Of a DNA stretch of 64,000 nucleotides, positions 24,678 through 34,346 are shown piece by piece (positions within the stretch are counted from its first letter, which is position 1; each line of letters begins with the position of its first letter). The notes under the pieces are model-generated. The model searched no databases, was not told the origin of the DNA, and was given only the letters and a program-made list of their open reading frames with translations. Made by a program: the position numbers and the translations under genes. Source of the DNA: Geosporobacter ferrireducens (GTDB lineage: Bacteria > Bacillota > Clostridia > Peptostreptococcales > Thermotaleaceae); the NCBI RefSeq assembly GCF_001750685.1, contig NZ_CP017269.1, positions 3,637,416 through 3,701,415 of the forward strand. The letters run 5' to 3'.

Positions 24678-27140
24678 ATGGCTATGTTTGGAAGATTTAC
24701 AGAGAGAGCACAGAAAGTTATTCTGTTGGCTCAGGAGGAAGCTCAGCAGCTGCGGCACAACTATGTGGGCACAGAGCATCTGCTGGTAGGATTAGTAAAA
24801 GAAGGAGAAGGAATCGCAGCTAAGGTTTTGACGAGCATGGGAGCCAGCTTAGAACAGTTAAAAGAGAAAATAGAGCAGGTAATTGGTATAGGGGAAGAAG
24901 AGGGGACACAATTATTAGGGTTTACGCCTAGAACCAAGCGGGTATTTGAGTTAAGCTTTGCAGAAGCCAGGAGGTTAGGACACAGCTATATAGGTACCGA
25001 ACATTTACTTTTGGGTTTGATACGAGAAGGGGAAGGAATAGCGGCAAAGATACTGGTGGATAGTGGTGTGAACTTGGCAAAAGCCAGGGAAGAGATCATG
25101 AAGATGTTAGGCAATCCCACACCACGTGATGGAGAAGCACCTGCTTATGAGACTACTGGAAAAACTACGACGCCCAGCCTAAATGAATATGGGCGAGATT
25201 TAACAGAAATGGCCCGGGAAGGAAAACTGGATCCAGTGGTAGGCAGAGAAAAAGAAATTGAAAGGGTTGTACAGATTCTCAGCAGAAGGACAAAAAACAA
25301 TCCATGCCTAATTGGAGAGCCGGGAGTAGGAAAGACGGCAGTTGCAGAGGGTTTGGCCCAGCGGATTGTAGAGGGAAATATTCCGGAAATTTTACGAAAC
25401 AAGCGGGTTGTTACTTTAGATTTAGCCTCTATGGTGGCCGGTGCCAAATATCGGGGAGAATTTGAAGATCGATTGAAAAAGGTAATGGAAGAACTCAGAA
25501 AGTCTGGCGATGTCATTCTCTTCATTGATGAAATGCATACAATCATTGGAGCAGGAGCAGCAGAAGGGGCTATAGATGCTTCTAATATTCTAAAGCCTGC
25601 TTTAGCCAGAGGAGAACTGCAAGCCATAGGTGCGACTACTTTAGATGAATACCGAAAACATATAGAAAAAGATCCTGCTTTAGAGCGACGATTCCAACCG
25701 ATTACGGTGGAAGAGCCTTCGGTAGAGGAGACTATACAGATTCTAAAGGGCTTGAGAGATCGTTACGAAGCCCATCACCGTGTAAAGATTACAGATGAAG
25801 CATTACGCGCTGCGGCAGAATTATCCCATCGATATATTACTGACCGGTTTTTGCCGGACAAGGCGATTGATTTAATTGATGAAGCAGCATCCCGTGTTCG
25901 GCTGCAAACAGTGACACAGCCGCCGGAGTTGAAGGACTTGGAAGAAAAATTGGAAGAACTTTCGAAGGAGAAAGAAGAAGCGATTAGCGCGCAGGATTTC
26001 GAAAGGGCCGCACGTGTGCGAGATCAAGAAAAGAAGATACGGGAGGAGCTTCATAACCGAAAGAATAACTGGAAGACTACAACGAATCATCAAGAAATGG
26101 TTGGGGAAGAGGAAATCGCTCATATCATCTCACAGTGGACTGGGATACCTGTAAAAAAATTGGCCCAAGAGGAATCGGAAAGGCTGTTAAATATTGAAAC
26201 AATACTGCATCAACGGGTAATTGGACAGGAGGAAGCAGTAAAAGCTGTTTCCAAGGCTATTCGAAGAGCACGAGTAGGCTTAAAGGATCCAAAACGTCCT
26301 ATTGGCTCCTTTATATTCTTAGGTCCCACAGGGGTAGGAAAAACAGAGTTATCAAAAGCCTTGGCGGAAGCAATTTTTGGCGATGAAGACGCTATGATCC
26401 GTATTGATATGTCGGAATATATGGAAAAGCATACCGTATCCCGCTTAGTTGGTTCTCCTCCAGGGTACGTAGGCTATGATGAAGGGGGTCAATTGACCGA
26501 GAAGATAAGAAGAAAACCCTATTCTGTTATTTTGTTTGATGAAATAGAAAAGGCCCACCCGGATGTTTTCAATATTCTGCTGCAAATCCTAGATGATGGC
26601 AGGTTGACGGATGCGAAGGGGAGATTGGTAGATTTTAAAAATACCATCGTAATCATGACTTCCAACGTAGGTGCGCATACGATTAAGAAGCAAAGAACTT
26701 TAGGTTTTTCAGGTATAGAACAAGACGAAAAGCAAAGTGCCTATGAGAAGATGAAAGAAAATATTATGGATGATTTAAAGCGAACATTTAGACCGGAATT
26801 CTTAAATCGAATTGATGACATCATTGTATTCCATGCGTTGGAACAAGAACATATTCAGCAGATTGTAGATCTTATGGTAGGGGATCTGGCCAAGCGTTTG
26901 AAGGATCTGGATATCCAAATTCAAGTAGATGAAGCAGCCAAAAAGCTGCTGGCTGAAAAAGGCTTTGACCAAGCCTTTGGTGCAAGACCTTTAAAACGAG
27001 CGATCACCAAAATGCTGGAGGATGAATTATCAGAAGAGATGCTGCGGGGAAATATCTCCAAGCATGATGAAATTGTCGTTGAGGCGGAGAATGATCGTCT
27101 TGTATTTCACAGAAAGCGAGCAAAAGCTTCAATAAAATAA
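24678..27140 (+). CDS. clpC: ATP-dependent Clp protease ATPase subunit ClpC
   Basis: An 820-residue HSP100 unfoldase that feeds ClpP. Two Clp_N repeats (about 3-70 and 78-142) bind adaptors. The first AAA+ module has Walker [15 protein letters not shown] near 213 and [16 protein letters not shown]/linker coiled region lies near 420-455 ([19 protein letters not shown]). The second AAA+ module has [12 protein letters not shown] near 549 and [12 protein letters not shown]. The NVGA sensor region and the C-terminal D2-small domain with GARPLKRAI are complete. The RBS is ACGGAGGTGTG. It closes the CtsR regulon operon, and the terminator follows. Confidence 0.97.
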   Translation: MAMFGRFTERAQKVILLAQEEAQQLRHNYVGTEHLLVGLVKEGEGIAAKVLTSMGASLEQLKEKIEQVIGIGEEEGTQLLGFTPRTKRVFELSFAEARRLGHSYIGTEHLLLGLIREGEGIAAKILVDSGVNLAKAREEIMKMLGNPTPRDGEAPAYETTGKTTTPSLNEYGRDLTEMAREGKLDPVVGREKEIERVVQILSRRTKNNPCLIGEPGVGKTAVAEGLAQRIVEGNIPEILRNKRVVTLDLASMVAGAKYRGEFEDRLKKVMEELRKSGDVILFIDEMHTIIGAGAAEGAIDASNILKPALARGELQAIGATTLDEYRKHIEKDPALERRFQPITVEEPSVEETIQILKGLRDRYEAHHRVKITDEALRAAAELSHRYITDRFLPDKAIDLIDEAASRVRLQTVTQPPELKDLEEKLEELSKEKEEAISAQDFERAARVRDQEKKIREELHNRKNNWKTTTNHQEMVGEEEIAHIISQWTGIPVKKLAQEESERLLNIETILHQRVIGQEEAVKAVSKAIRRARVGLKDPKRPIGSFIFLGPTGVGKTELSKALAEAIFGDEDAMIRIDMSEYMEKHTVSRLVGSPPGYVGYDEGGQLTEKIRRKPYSVILFDEIEKAHPDVFNILLQILDDGRLTDAKGRLVDFKNTIVIMTSNVGAHTIKKQRTLGFSGIEQDEKQSAYEKMKENIMDDLKRTFRPEFLNRIDDIIVFHALEQEHIQQIVDLMVGDLAKRLKDLDIQIQVDEAAKKLLAEKGFDQAFGARPLKRAITKMLEDELSEEMLRGNISKHDEIVVEAENDRLVFHRKRAKASIK

Positions 27141-27149
27141 AATCTTATA

Positions 27150-27181
27150 AATGGCAGGCAGTATGTCTGTCATTTTTTTTG
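27150..27181 (+). terminator. Terminator after clpC
   Basis: AATGGCAG and CTGTCATT pair (one G-U) around a 9-base loop, followed by an eight-base T run. Confidence 0.75.
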
Positions 27182-27190
27182 CAAAAGATA

Positions 27191-27219
27191 TTGTATACAC
27201 GAAAGAAATATGATAAGAT
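27191..27219 (+). promoter_or_regulatory. Sigma-A promoter of the ACT-thrC-thrB operon
   Basis: TTGTAT (27191-27196), 17-base spacer, TAAGAT (27214-27219). Confidence 0.65.
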
Positions 27220-27282
27220 TATCCCTATAGTTTTCATATGAGATACAAGTGTATTAATTTGACGGACAAAAGGAGTGAGGGC

Positions 27283-27723
27283 ATGGCGGATAAGAAATAT
27301 TTGATTATTGATACGGAGATTCTTCCAGAGGTCTATGAAAAGGTATTGGAAGTAAAAGAAATATTAAGAACAGGTCGTGCCAAGGGGATAACGGAGGCTG
27401 TGCAGATGACAGGAATCAGTAGAAGTACTTTTTATAAATATAAAGATTTTATTTTTGCATCCTCTGAGGGAACAAAAGGTCAAAAAGTAACCATTACCTT
27501 ACTTTTAAGTCATGCCCCCGGAGTTTTATCGAATCTCTTAAATAAGCTTGCCTTTTGGAATGTCAATATATTAACCATCAATCAGGATATTCCCATCAAC
27601 AATATTGCAAATGTAAGTATCACTTTCGATATTTCGGAAGCAAAAACAGGAATTGACGATTTGATGGAAGGATTGAGAGGCATAAAGGGTGTAGTAAAGG
27701 TTGAACTCATTGCAATGGAATAG
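27283..27723 (+). CDS. ACT-domain protein (PheB/YszB-like)
   Basis: A 146-residue protein. A short N-terminal helical part contains a helix-turn-helix-like stretch (KGITEAVQMTGISRSTFYKY), followed by a C-terminal ACT domain of about 75 residues (KVTITLLLSHAPGVLSNLLN, NVNILTINQDIP). ACT domains bind amino acids, and this family sits with homoserine or threonine biosynthesis genes in Firmicutes, so feedback sensing of Thr or another aspartate-family amino acid is inferred. ATG 27283 is supported by AAAGGAGTGAGGGC; an in-frame ATG 45 bases upstream has no RBS. It is the first gene of the thrC-thrB operon; no hom gene is present here. Confidence 0.85.
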   Translation: MADKKYLIIDTEILPEVYEKVLEVKEILRTGRAKGITEAVQMTGISRSTFYKYKDFIFASSEGTKGQKVTITLLLSHAPGVLSNLLNKLAFWNVNILTINQDIPINNIANVSITFDISEAKTGIDDLMEGLRGIKGVVKVELIAME

Positions 27724-27807
27724 AGAGGAGTAATCAATCACAGATTTATAAAAGAACTGGCAGTCAATTTTTATGAATAAGATTATAAAGTTGGGAGAGA
27801 GTGCAAC

Positions 27808-28860
27808 ATGAGATGGCAAGGTTTAATCAATCATTATCGAGAATATTTACCAGTAGGTCCGGAAGTAGAGGCGGTTACCCTTTGTGAAGGGAATACACCT
27901 TTAATCAGAGCAACCAATTTGGAAAAGGAAATGGAAGGATTAGAAGTCTATTTAAAATACGATGGTTTAAATCCTACCGGATCTTTTAAGGATCGGGGTA
28001 TGACGATGGCCGTGACAAAGGCGGTAGAAGCAGGTGCGAAAGCGATTATTTGTGCCTCTACAGGAAACACCTCAGCAGCAGCAGCAGCCTATGCGGCGAA
28101 AGCAGGAATTCGTTGTATAGTAATTATTCCGAATAAAAAAATAGCCATGGGGAAATTGGCTCAGGCTATTGCTTATGGAGCTGAAATCATTGCTATAGAA
28201 GGGAACTTTGATGATGCTCTTCGTATGGTAAAGGAAATATCTGAGAAACATCCGATTACTTTAGTAAATTCAATTAATCCTTATCGGATTGAAGGACAAA
28301 AAACCGGTGCCTTTGAAATTTGCGATCAGTTAGGTGATGCACCAGATTATTTATCGATCCCTGTTGGAAATGCAGGAAACATTACAGCCTATTGGAAAGG
28401 ATTTCAGGAGTATCAGGAAAAAGGCAAGAGCGGTGCACTGCCAAGACTCTTAGGGTTTCAGGCGGCCGGTGCAGCTCCGATTGTGGAAAATCGTGTTTTT
28501 GAGAACCCAGAGACAGTTGCAACAGCCATTCGTATTGGAAATCCAGCCAGCTGGCAGAAGGCAGTGGCGGCACTGGAGGAATCCAAGGGTATGATTCATA
28601 AGCTTACAGACGAAGAAATTCTAGAAGCTTATCGTATGATTGCCAGTAGAGAAGGGATCTTTGCTGAGCCGGCTTCTTGCATTTCAGTAGCGGGAATCTA
28701 TAAGTTGCATCAGGCAGGACTTTTGGAAAAGGGTAAAAAGGTAGTATGTATCCTAACTGGAAATGGACTAAAGGACCCGGATATTGCAGTAGAGATGGGT
28801 GGAACGTTTAAAGCTTTAGAAGCAGATTTTGAAACCATCGAAAAGGCAATTATAGGTTAA
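27808..28860 (+). CDS. thrC: Threonine synthase
   Basis: PLP enzyme that converts O-phosphohomoserine to threonine; 350 residues, the short bacterial type. [16 protein letters not shown] carries the Schiff-base lysine at about 61. [19 protein letters not shown] is the phosphate-grip loop, [14 protein letters not shown] contacts the cofactor and [10 protein letters not shown] the C-terminal site. An 85-base gap separates it from the ACT gene, with RBS TTGGGAGAGAGTGCAAC. It ends 4 bases before thrB, consistent with translational coupling. Confidence 0.95.
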   Translation: MRWQGLINHYREYLPVGPEVEAVTLCEGNTPLIRATNLEKEMEGLEVYLKYDGLNPTGSFKDRGMTMAVTKAVEAGAKAIICASTGNTSAAAAAYAAKAGIRCIVIIPNKKIAMGKLAQAIAYGAEIIAIEGNFDDALRMVKEISEKHPITLVNSINPYRIEGQKTGAFEICDQLGDAPDYLSIPVGNAGNITAYWKGFQEYQEKGKSGALPRLLGFQAAGAAPIVENRVFENPETVATAIRIGNPASWQKAVAALEESKGMIHKLTDEEILEAYRMIASREGIFAEPASCISVAGIYKLHQAGLLEKGKKVVCILTGNGLKDPDIAVEMGGTFKALEADFETIEKAIIG

Positions 28861-28864
28861 GCTT

Positions 28865-29758
28865 ATGGAACAGAAAAAATTCACTATAAGAGTGCCTGCT
28901 ACTACCGCTAATCTAGGTCCTGGTTTTGACAGCATGGGTATGGCGCTTCAGATTTATAATGAGATTGAAATAGAACAGATATCCAATGGAATCGAAATTC
29001 ATGGATTTAATGGACTCCCCTTAAGTGAAAATCTGGTATATACTGCTATGGAGAAGGTTCTAACACGATATAAAAGAAAAGCAGAGAGTATACGCATTGT
29101 AGGAAAACAGTTTGATATACCTATGAGCAGAGGATTGGGCAGCAGTGCGGCTTCCATTGTAGCAGGGATACTCATTGCCAATCATTGCATGGATCGGATA
29201 TTGAGCGTAGAAGAGATCATAAACTTAGGGACGGAAATGGAGGGCCATCCAGATAATATTGTGCCTGCGGTTTTAGGTGGGTTGACTATATCGATCATGG
29301 ATGGGGAGAATGTGGTTTACTCAAATGTAAGTATCCCAAGGAAACTGCAATTTGCGGTCATGGTACCGGAATTCAAGCTGTCTACCCATGAGGCTAGGAG
29401 TGCTCTACCTTCAGTCTACGAAAAGAAAGATTGTATTTTTAATATATCACGGGCAGCTTTGCTGGTAGCGGCTATGCAAAGGGAAGAACTGGAAAAACTG
29501 CGCGCTGCCACCGGTGACAAAGTGCATCAGCCCTATCGTGCACCTTTAATCCAGAATATCTATGAGATCTTTCAACAAGCGAATGACTTTGGATCAAAGG
29601 CAGAAGTCATCAGCGGTTCTGGCTCCACCTTATTAGCTATGGTGGAGAGAGAAAATAAAGATTTTAAGGAAAAAATGGAAAACTATTTAAATACTCTGCC
29701 AGGCGGATGGAAAATCCATATGCTTGAGGCAGACGAAAAGGGTGCTGTAGTTTATTAA
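28865..29758 (+). CDS. thrB: Homoserine kinase
   Basis: GHMP-family kinase that makes O-phosphohomoserine, the substrate of the preceding thrC product. The 297-residue protein begins with KFTIRVPATTANLGPGFDSM (motif 1), has the ATP loop SRGLGSSAASIVAGI (motif 2, about 90-105) and VISGSGSTLLAM (motif 3). Gene order thrC-thrB is common in clostridia. The RBS falls in the end of thrC (TAAGCTTATGG is weak), so reinitiation after thrC is likely. Confidence 0.95.
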   Translation: MEQKKFTIRVPATTANLGPGFDSMGMALQIYNEIEIEQISNGIEIHGFNGLPLSENLVYTAMEKVLTRYKRKAESIRIVGKQFDIPMSRGLGSSAASIVAGILIANHCMDRILSVEEIINLGTEMEGHPDNIVPAVLGGLTISIMDGENVVYSNVSIPRKLQFAVMVPEFKLSTHEARSALPSVYEKKDCIFNISRAALLVAAMQREELEKLRAATGDKVHQPYRAPLIQNIYEIFQQANDFGSKAEVISGSGSTLLAMVERENKDFKEKMENYLNTLPGGWKIHMLEADEKGAVVY

Positions 29759-29827
29759 ATCATTGATGGCGCATTTGTTTCATATAAATATGTGATTGAG
29801 AAGTTTAATTTTATTATCTGATTGTCG

Positions 29828-29853
29828 TAGGGGCAGGCCTTGTGCCTGCCTGT
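29828..29853 (+). repeat. Short hairpin repeat (GTAGGGG family)
   Basis: GTAGGGGCAGGCCTTGTGCC followed by TGCCTG: stem GGGCAGGC/GCCTGCC with loop CTTGT. Same plan as the units at 183, 221, 53083, 53116 and 57338. It is the main content of the gap 29759-30076 apart from the radA promoter. Confidence 0.6.
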
Positions 29854-29952
29854 TGTATTTTTTGAATCAACAGCATCGGTGCCTTGTGGATCATATCATA
29901 ATGTTTTTTTATTATACAGTCTGTATACATTTCAGACCCGTTTTTGTGGTGA

Positions 29953-29981
29953 TTGACGCTTTGGAAATGAAAGTATAAAAT
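29953..29981 (+). promoter_or_regulatory. Sigma-A promoter of radA
   Basis: TTGACG (29953-29958), 17-base spacer, TAAAAT (29976-29981), about 95 bases before the radA start. Confidence 0.65.
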
Positions 29982-30076
29982 CAGTATAGATAGGATATAG
30001 TTCTAATAACTATAGAGATCCTAACAAATTGCTGTACGAATCAGTTTATTATAGAGAATGATTGTGGGAGGATCAG

Positions 30077-31465
30077 ATGGCGAAAAAAGTAAAAAGCGTT
30101 TTTGTGTGTCAAAGCTGCGGTTACGAAAGTCCAAAATGGATGGGACAATGCGTTTGTGGGGCTTGGAATTCTATGGTAGAAGAATTAGAGGCCAGCAGCA
30201 GTGCAATTTATAAAAAATCAGCAACCATAACCAGTTCTGTCAAACCACAACCTATTAAGGAAATCAAATCGGGCTCTTATGATCGTTTAGATACGCATAT
30301 AGGAGAGCTCAACCGGGTGTTGGGAGGTGGATTGGTCCAGGGTTCATTGACGCTGATATCGGGAGAGCCTGGAATTGGAAAATCCACATTGATCCTCCAA
30401 GTCAGCAGCGTTATTGCAGAGAAATACGGAACAGTACTCTATGTGTCCGGAGAGGAATCCGAAGAACAAATCAAAATGCGGGCAGAGCGGCTGAATGCCC
30501 TTTCTGACCGACTGTTGGTTGTATCGGAAACCAATGTAGAGGTTATTGAGGGGTACATACAGGAGTTTAACCCTGGATTTATCATTATAGACTCTATTCA
30601 AACCCTATTTAAGCCAGAATTGACATCAGCACCGGGAAGTGTTTCGCAAGTCCGTGAATGTGCCAATCATATTATGCACATTGCAAAGACAAAAAACATT
30701 CCCGTGTTTATTGTAGCCCATGTAACAAAAACTGGAGAGCTGGCAGGGCCAAGAATACTAGAGCACTTAGTAGATACAGTACTTCATTTTAATGGGGAAA
30801 GAAGCCAAGAATTTCGCGTGATCCGTGCGCTCAAAAACCGTTTTGGAACGACCAGTGAAATCGGTGTTTTTGAAATGAAGGAAGAAGGCCTGATTGAGGT
30901 AGCCAATCCATCAGAAATGTTTCTAGAAGGCCTTACACCGGATGTGGATGGTGCGATGGTGATTGGCGGATTAGAAGGGAGCAGGCCATTGCTTCTTGAG
31001 ATTCAAGCCCTGGTAGCACCGACCAGTTTAGGATTTGCAAGGCGGACGGCAATTGGTGTAGATGTAAATCGCCTGAATCTAATTATTGCAGTATTAGAGA
31101 AAAAAGTAGGACTCCCTTTAACCAATCAAGATGTATATGTAAATGTGGTAGGCGGATTAAAACTGGAAGGAACCTCTGCGGACTTAGGGCTGGCTTTAAC
31201 CATATTTTCCAGCATGAGAGGACTTCCGATTCCGACTACCACTACCCTTGCTATTGGAGAAATCAGTCTAACGGGAGAGTTAAGACCTGTAGCTAATGCG
31301 GAGAAAATTGTGAAAGAAGCTGCAAAAATGGGTTTTTCAAAATGCATATTGCCGGCTAAGAATTTAAAGAAGCTCCAGATTCAGGAGCCTATTCAACTGA
31401 TAGGAGCTCATTTTCTGAAGGATGCTATAGAAAGTATGTTTTTCAGTAAGGAGCACCCTTTTTAG
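30077..31465 (+). CDS. radA: DNA repair protein RadA (Sms)
   Basis: A 462-residue RecA-like branch-migration helicase with a fused Lon-like domain. The N-terminal zinc finger CQSCGYESPKWMGQCVCGAW, Walker A GEPGIGKSTLILQ (about 95), Walker B FIIIDSIQTL, the RadA KNRFG motif in RALKNRFGTTSEIG and the C-terminal Lon-protease-like fold (about 285-455) are all seen. ATG 30077 follows GTGGGAGGATCAG; an in-frame TTG at 30062 lies in that RBS. The disA gene follows, as in Bacillus, where RadA and DisA interact during recombination repair. Confidence 0.96.
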   Translation: MAKKVKSVFVCQSCGYESPKWMGQCVCGAWNSMVEELEASSSAIYKKSATITSSVKPQPIKEIKSGSYDRLDTHIGELNRVLGGGLVQGSLTLISGEPGIGKSTLILQVSSVIAEKYGTVLYVSGEESEEQIKMRAERLNALSDRLLVVSETNVEVIEGYIQEFNPGFIIIDSIQTLFKPELTSAPGSVSQVRECANHIMHIAKTKNIPVFIVAHVTKTGELAGPRILEHLVDTVLHFNGERSQEFRVIRALKNRFGTTSEIGVFEMKEEGLIEVANPSEMFLEGLTPDVDGAMVIGGLEGSRPLLLEIQALVAPTSLGFARRTAIGVDVNRLNLIIAVLEKKVGLPLTNQDVYVNVVGGLKLEGTSADLGLALTIFSSMRGLPIPTTTTLAIGEISLTGELRPVANAEKIVKEAAKMGFSKCILPAKNLKKLQIQEPIQLIGAHFLKDAIESMFFSKEHPF

Positions 31466-31492
31466 TTTGGTGTAAGCATTTATACTTTAAAC

Positions 31493-31552
31493 AAGAAAAT
31501 ATAAGACATTGTGTGAGCGGCAAAAATAGCACATTTATGGCCTTATTTTCTT
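31493..31552 (+). terminator. Possible terminator after radA
   Basis: AAGAAAATATAAG and CTTATTTTCTT pair across a 38-base loop that contains TGTG/CACA. It is followed by AAGTAGTCTTTTTCTG, so the T run is displaced. Confidence 0.4.
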
Positions 31553-31614
31553 AAGTAGTCTTTTTCTGAATAACAAATTAATTAATATAATTTTATCAAA
31601 ATGACGAAAACACC

Positions 31615-31643
31615 TTTAAAGGAAGATGCGGGTATACTATAAT
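31615..31643 (+). promoter_or_regulatory. Probable promoter of disA
   Basis: A consensus -10 TATAAT (31638-31643) lies 17 bases after a weak -35 TTTAAA (31615-31620), 35 bases before the start codon. Confidence 0.5.
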
Positions 31644-31677
31644 AGATAGGGCATAGGAAAAAGAGACTGGGAGGTCA

Positions 31678-32772
31678 ATGGGATTGGTGCGAGAAGATAG
31701 AGTAAAGGAAGACGGAATTATGGAATCCCTAAGGATTCTTGCTCCTGGCACACCGCTGCGGGAAGGTTTGGAAAATATTCTTAAGGCAAAAACCGGGGGA
31801 TTAATTGTTGTCGGTGACAACGAAGATGTAATGAGTCTTGTAGATGGCGGGTTTGCAATAAATATCGACTTTTCTACAGCATATATATATGAATTGGCAA
31901 AAATGGACGGAGCAATTATCTTAAGTTCTGATGGAAAGAGAATTCTGTACGCGAATACCCAGCTGATTCCGGACCCTTCAATTCCGTCATCAGAGACTGG
32001 AATTCGACATCGAACAGCAGAAAGGGTAGCACGGCAGACTGGGCTAATGGTACTATCTATTTCTCAAAGAAGAAATATTATTACCCTCTATAAAGGTTAT
32101 TCCAAGTATGTACTACAAGATACAAATAAGGTATTAACAAAAGCCAATCAAGCGATTCAAACCTTAGAAAAATATAAGAAAGTATTAGACCAGTCAATGA
32201 CGAGTCTTAGTGCTTTAGAATTTGAAGATCTCGTAACTATCCATGATGTAGTTACTGTTCTTCAACGTACAGAGATGGTAATGCGGATTGTTACAGAGAT
32301 AGATAAATATATTTGCGAACTAGGCAATGAAGGCCGACTGGTTAACATGCAGTTGGAAGAGCTGTTAGACAATGTAAGAGAAGATGGAAAGTATGTCATC
32401 GAAGATTATCGTGTCCATGGAGAAGGTTTAGATTATGCAGTCATCACAAAGCAAATAAAAAACTTATCCTCGGAAGAATTGCTGGACCTGTCGATTATAG
32501 GCAAGATATTAGGCTATAGCGGAGGTTTAACACCTCTTTTAGATACCCAGGTGTCTCCAAGAGGTTATAGAATTCTAAATAAAATTCCAAGACTGCCAAT
32601 GTCCATCATACAAAATGTAGTGCTGCATTTCAAAGATTTCCAAAAGATATTAAAGGCATCTATAGAAGAATTGGATGATGTAGAGGGGATTGGAGAGATA
32701 CGGGCTAGAACGATAAAAGAAGGGCTGAGGCGGGTGCAAGAACAGGTAATTATGGATCGGCACATAAGATAA
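31678..32772 (+). CDS. disA: DNA integrity scanning diadenylate cyclase DisA
   Basis: A 364-residue enzyme that makes cyclic di-AMP from ATP while scanning DNA for branched structures. The DAC domain (about 15-145) has both signatures: [10 protein letters not shown] with catalytic Asp near 77 and [17 protein letters not shown] with the RHR motif near 110-112. A helical spine follows (about 150-290), and a C-terminal helix-hairpin-helix domain ([20 protein letters not shown]) binds DNA. Length matches Bacillus DisA (360). The ATG at 31678 is only 3 bases from GGGAGG, so the in-frame TTG or GTG at 31684/31687 may be the true start. Neighbours radA and yacL are conserved. Confidence 0.96.
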   Translation: MGLVREDRVKEDGIMESLRILAPGTPLREGLENILKAKTGGLIVVGDNEDVMSLVDGGFAINIDFSTAYIYELAKMDGAIILSSDGKRILYANTQLIPDPSIPSSETGIRHRTAERVARQTGLMVLSISQRRNIITLYKGYSKYVLQDTNKVLTKANQAIQTLEKYKKVLDQSMTSLSALEFEDLVTIHDVVTVLQRTEMVMRIVTEIDKYICELGNEGRLVNMQLEELLDNVREDGKYVIEDYRVHGEGLDYAVITKQIKNLSSEELLDLSIIGKILGYSGGLTPLLDTQVSPRGYRILNKIPRLPMSIIQNVVLHFKDFQKILKASIEELDDVEGIGEIRARTIKEGLRRVQEQVIMDRHIR

Positions 32773-32781
32773 AAAATGAAC

Positions 32782-32923
32782 TATATAAGTTACAATAAAG
32801 CTATTACAACGCTGTGTGAGATAGTGGAGTCATGGGGACGGTTCCTCTGGCACAGATGGTTTCTATGTGCCTGAGAAACTGTCCTGGCGTAGCGGATGTA
32901 ACCTATTTATTGCAACTTATATA
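32782..32923. mobile_element. 142-bp imperfect inverted repeat, MITE-like
   Basis: Outer arms TATATAAGTTACAATAAA and TTTATTGCAACTTATATA match 17 of 18 as reverse complements. Inner arms GGACGGTTCCTCTGGCACA (32837-32855 region) and TGTGCCTGAGAAACTGTCC match about 16 of 19 around an 11-base loop. Between them TTACAACGCT and its partner AGCGGATGTAA also pair partly. No coding capacity. The GGGGACGGTTC core resembles dispersed palindromes I know from other clostridia. Confidence 0.55.
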
Positions 32924-32944
32924 TACTTGTTTACAAAAAATAAA

Positions 32945-32979
32945 ACAACACCAAGAAGCCATTGGTGTTGTATATTTTT
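32945..32979. terminator. Terminator downstream of disA
   Basis: ACAACACCAA and TTGGTGTTGT pair around GAAGCCA, followed by ATATTTTTG. It lies between convergent disA and the 131-residue gene. Confidence 0.75.
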
Positions 32980-33010
32980 GCAGATGGTTCACGGGAAAAG
33001 CCATGCTTGC

Positions 33011-33406
33011 TTAATAGAGGCTGTATTTACCTAAAGTATCGATATTTTTTAATTGGTTTTTTAGGATATCATCTAGCTCTAATTCCAAAGTATTACAGAG
33101 CGCTGCCAGATAGAACAAATGGTTGCCGATTTCTTTTTCGATTTTATCCCTACATACATCACAAGGGGCCCCGTTAAGGTGAGTACTCATATAACCATGT
33201 AATTCTTCATAGGAAGCATCATCGGGGATGTTTTGTTTTTCAGCGCTGATTTTAATACAGCCACAGCTAGTAGCTGATTTTACGACAGCTCGGTTAACCT
33301 TTGCGCAGCTTTCCTGATATTTAGTGACCACATCCAATATACTTTTGTGGCGAACGAGTACCTTTGAGACAGAATCTTGAAATTTGTTAAATGTTGTGGA
33401 ATCCAT
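33011..33406 (-). CDS. Conserved clostridial Cys-containing protein, MazG-like C-terminus
   Basis: A 131-residue soluble protein. The N-terminal part is helical (FNKFQDSVSKVLVRHKSILD). Two cysteine groups follow, SATSCGCIKI and GAPCDVCRDKIEKEIG. The C-terminal helices EIGNHLFYLAALCNTLELEL resemble the EIGD-LFYLA-LA-LGL segment of MazG-type nucleotide pyrophosphohydrolases, but the metal-binding ExxE pattern is incomplete, so catalysis is doubtful. I recall close relatives in other clostridia with no established function. The ATG at 33406 has GAGGTGG 8 bases upstream; a 26-codon longer frame has no RBS. It is monocistronic and convergent with disA. Confidence 0.65.
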   Translation of the reverse strand: MDSTTFNKFQDSVSKVLVRHKSILDVVTKYQESCAKVNRAVVKSATSCGCIKISAEKQNIPDDASYEELHGYMSTHLNGAPCDVCRDKIEKEIGNHLFYLAALCNTLELELDDILKNQLKNIDTLGKYSLY

Positions 33407-33581
33407 TCTTTGAACCACCTCTATACCATATTTTATCTGTTTCACGTCTATTTTAGCATAGAATATTAAAAAGGGAAAGGCCAATCGATAAATTGTTCAG
33501 GTAAATCCATTTGCAGTTTTTTCCTCGTATAAAAAGTAAATACAGGTAAACAAAAACCTAAAATAAAACTTAAAAAGTAAG

Positions 33582-33610
33582 TTGACAATAAATACGCGCT
33601 GTGATAAAAT
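33582..33610 (+). promoter_or_regulatory. Sigma-A promoter of carD
   Basis: TTGACA (33582-33587), 17-base spacer, TAAAAT (33605-33610): near consensus. About 80 bases of leader precede the start. Confidence 0.85.
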
Positions 33611-33690
33611 ATTAATTTAAACTTGACAAAACTTGGATTTTCCTATATACTTATAACCAGGCAATGTAATATTTTAGGAGGGTTTGTTAA

Positions 33691-34167
33691 ATGTTTAATA
33701 TCGGTGATAAAGTTGTTTATCCTATGCATGGAGCGGGTATCATTGAAGCGATAGAGGAAAAAGAGATCCTTGGAAAGAAGAGAAAATATTACATCATGAG
33801 AATGCCTTTGGGAGATATGAAGGTAATGATTCCACTTGATACGGTTGAGGATATAGGAATTAGAGAGATTATTTCTCTAAGTGAAGTAGACCAAGTGATC
33901 GCAGTTTTGAGCGATGACATTTCAAAAATGCCGTTGAATTGGAACCGGCGCTATCGTGCCAATATGGATAGAATCAAGAGTGGAGACATCTACGAAGTAG
34001 CTGAGGTAGTAAGAAACCTAATGCTGAGGGATCGAGAGAAGGGATTATCTACAGGAGAACGAAAAATGCTGAGCAATGCAAAGCAGATTTTGGTCAGCGA
34101 AATTGTCTTAGCAAGAGGAATTGAGGAAAAAGCGGCAGAAGAATTAATAAACGATGCGGTTCAATAA
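33691..34167 (+). CDS. CarD/CdnL-family transcriptional regulator
   Basis: A 158-residue protein. The N-terminal RNA-polymerase-interacting Tudor-like domain is plain: MFNIGDKVVYPMHGAGIIEA, KKRKYYIMRMPLGDMKVMIP. The C-terminal helical domain (about 70-155; WNRRYRANMDRIKSGDIYEV) would contact promoter DNA. CarD proteins bind the RNA polymerase beta lobe and stabilise the open complex, especially at rRNA promoters. The RBS TTTAGGAGGGTTTGTTAA precedes the ATG. The placement before yacL-ispD is conserved in Bacillus and clostridia. Strong promoter and own terminator indicate a monocistronic message. Confidence 0.92.
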   Translation: MFNIGDKVVYPMHGAGIIEAIEEKEILGKKRKYYIMRMPLGDMKVMIPLDTVEDIGIREIISLSEVDQVIAVLSDDISKMPLNWNRRYRANMDRIKSGDIYEVAEVVRNLMLRDREKGLSTGERKMLSNAKQILVSEIVLARGIEEKAAEELINDAVQ

Positions 34168-34181
34168 GGATAGGGCTATAT

Positions 34182-34208
34182 GAAGCGTCATTGTGACGCT
34201 TCTATTTT
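34182..34208 (+). terminator. Terminator after carD
   Basis: GAAGCGTCA-TTG-TGACGCTTC followed by TATTTTAT. Confidence 0.85.
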
Positions 34209-34346
34209 ATGTCAGGAACCGAGAATTCAGAAACTTAAGACCAATGCCCTGAATCTTATTTATGAAAACCTATTGAAATACCTGATTATTTAGTTATAAA
34301 ATAGAACTAGCATGGTTATACTGCTAAGATAGGAGGTGGAATATGG

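Noticed and set aside
29796..29978. 60-codon open frame across the hairpin repeat before radA
   Set aside because: No RBS, Cys-rich random-looking product, and it spans the repeat and the radA promoter.
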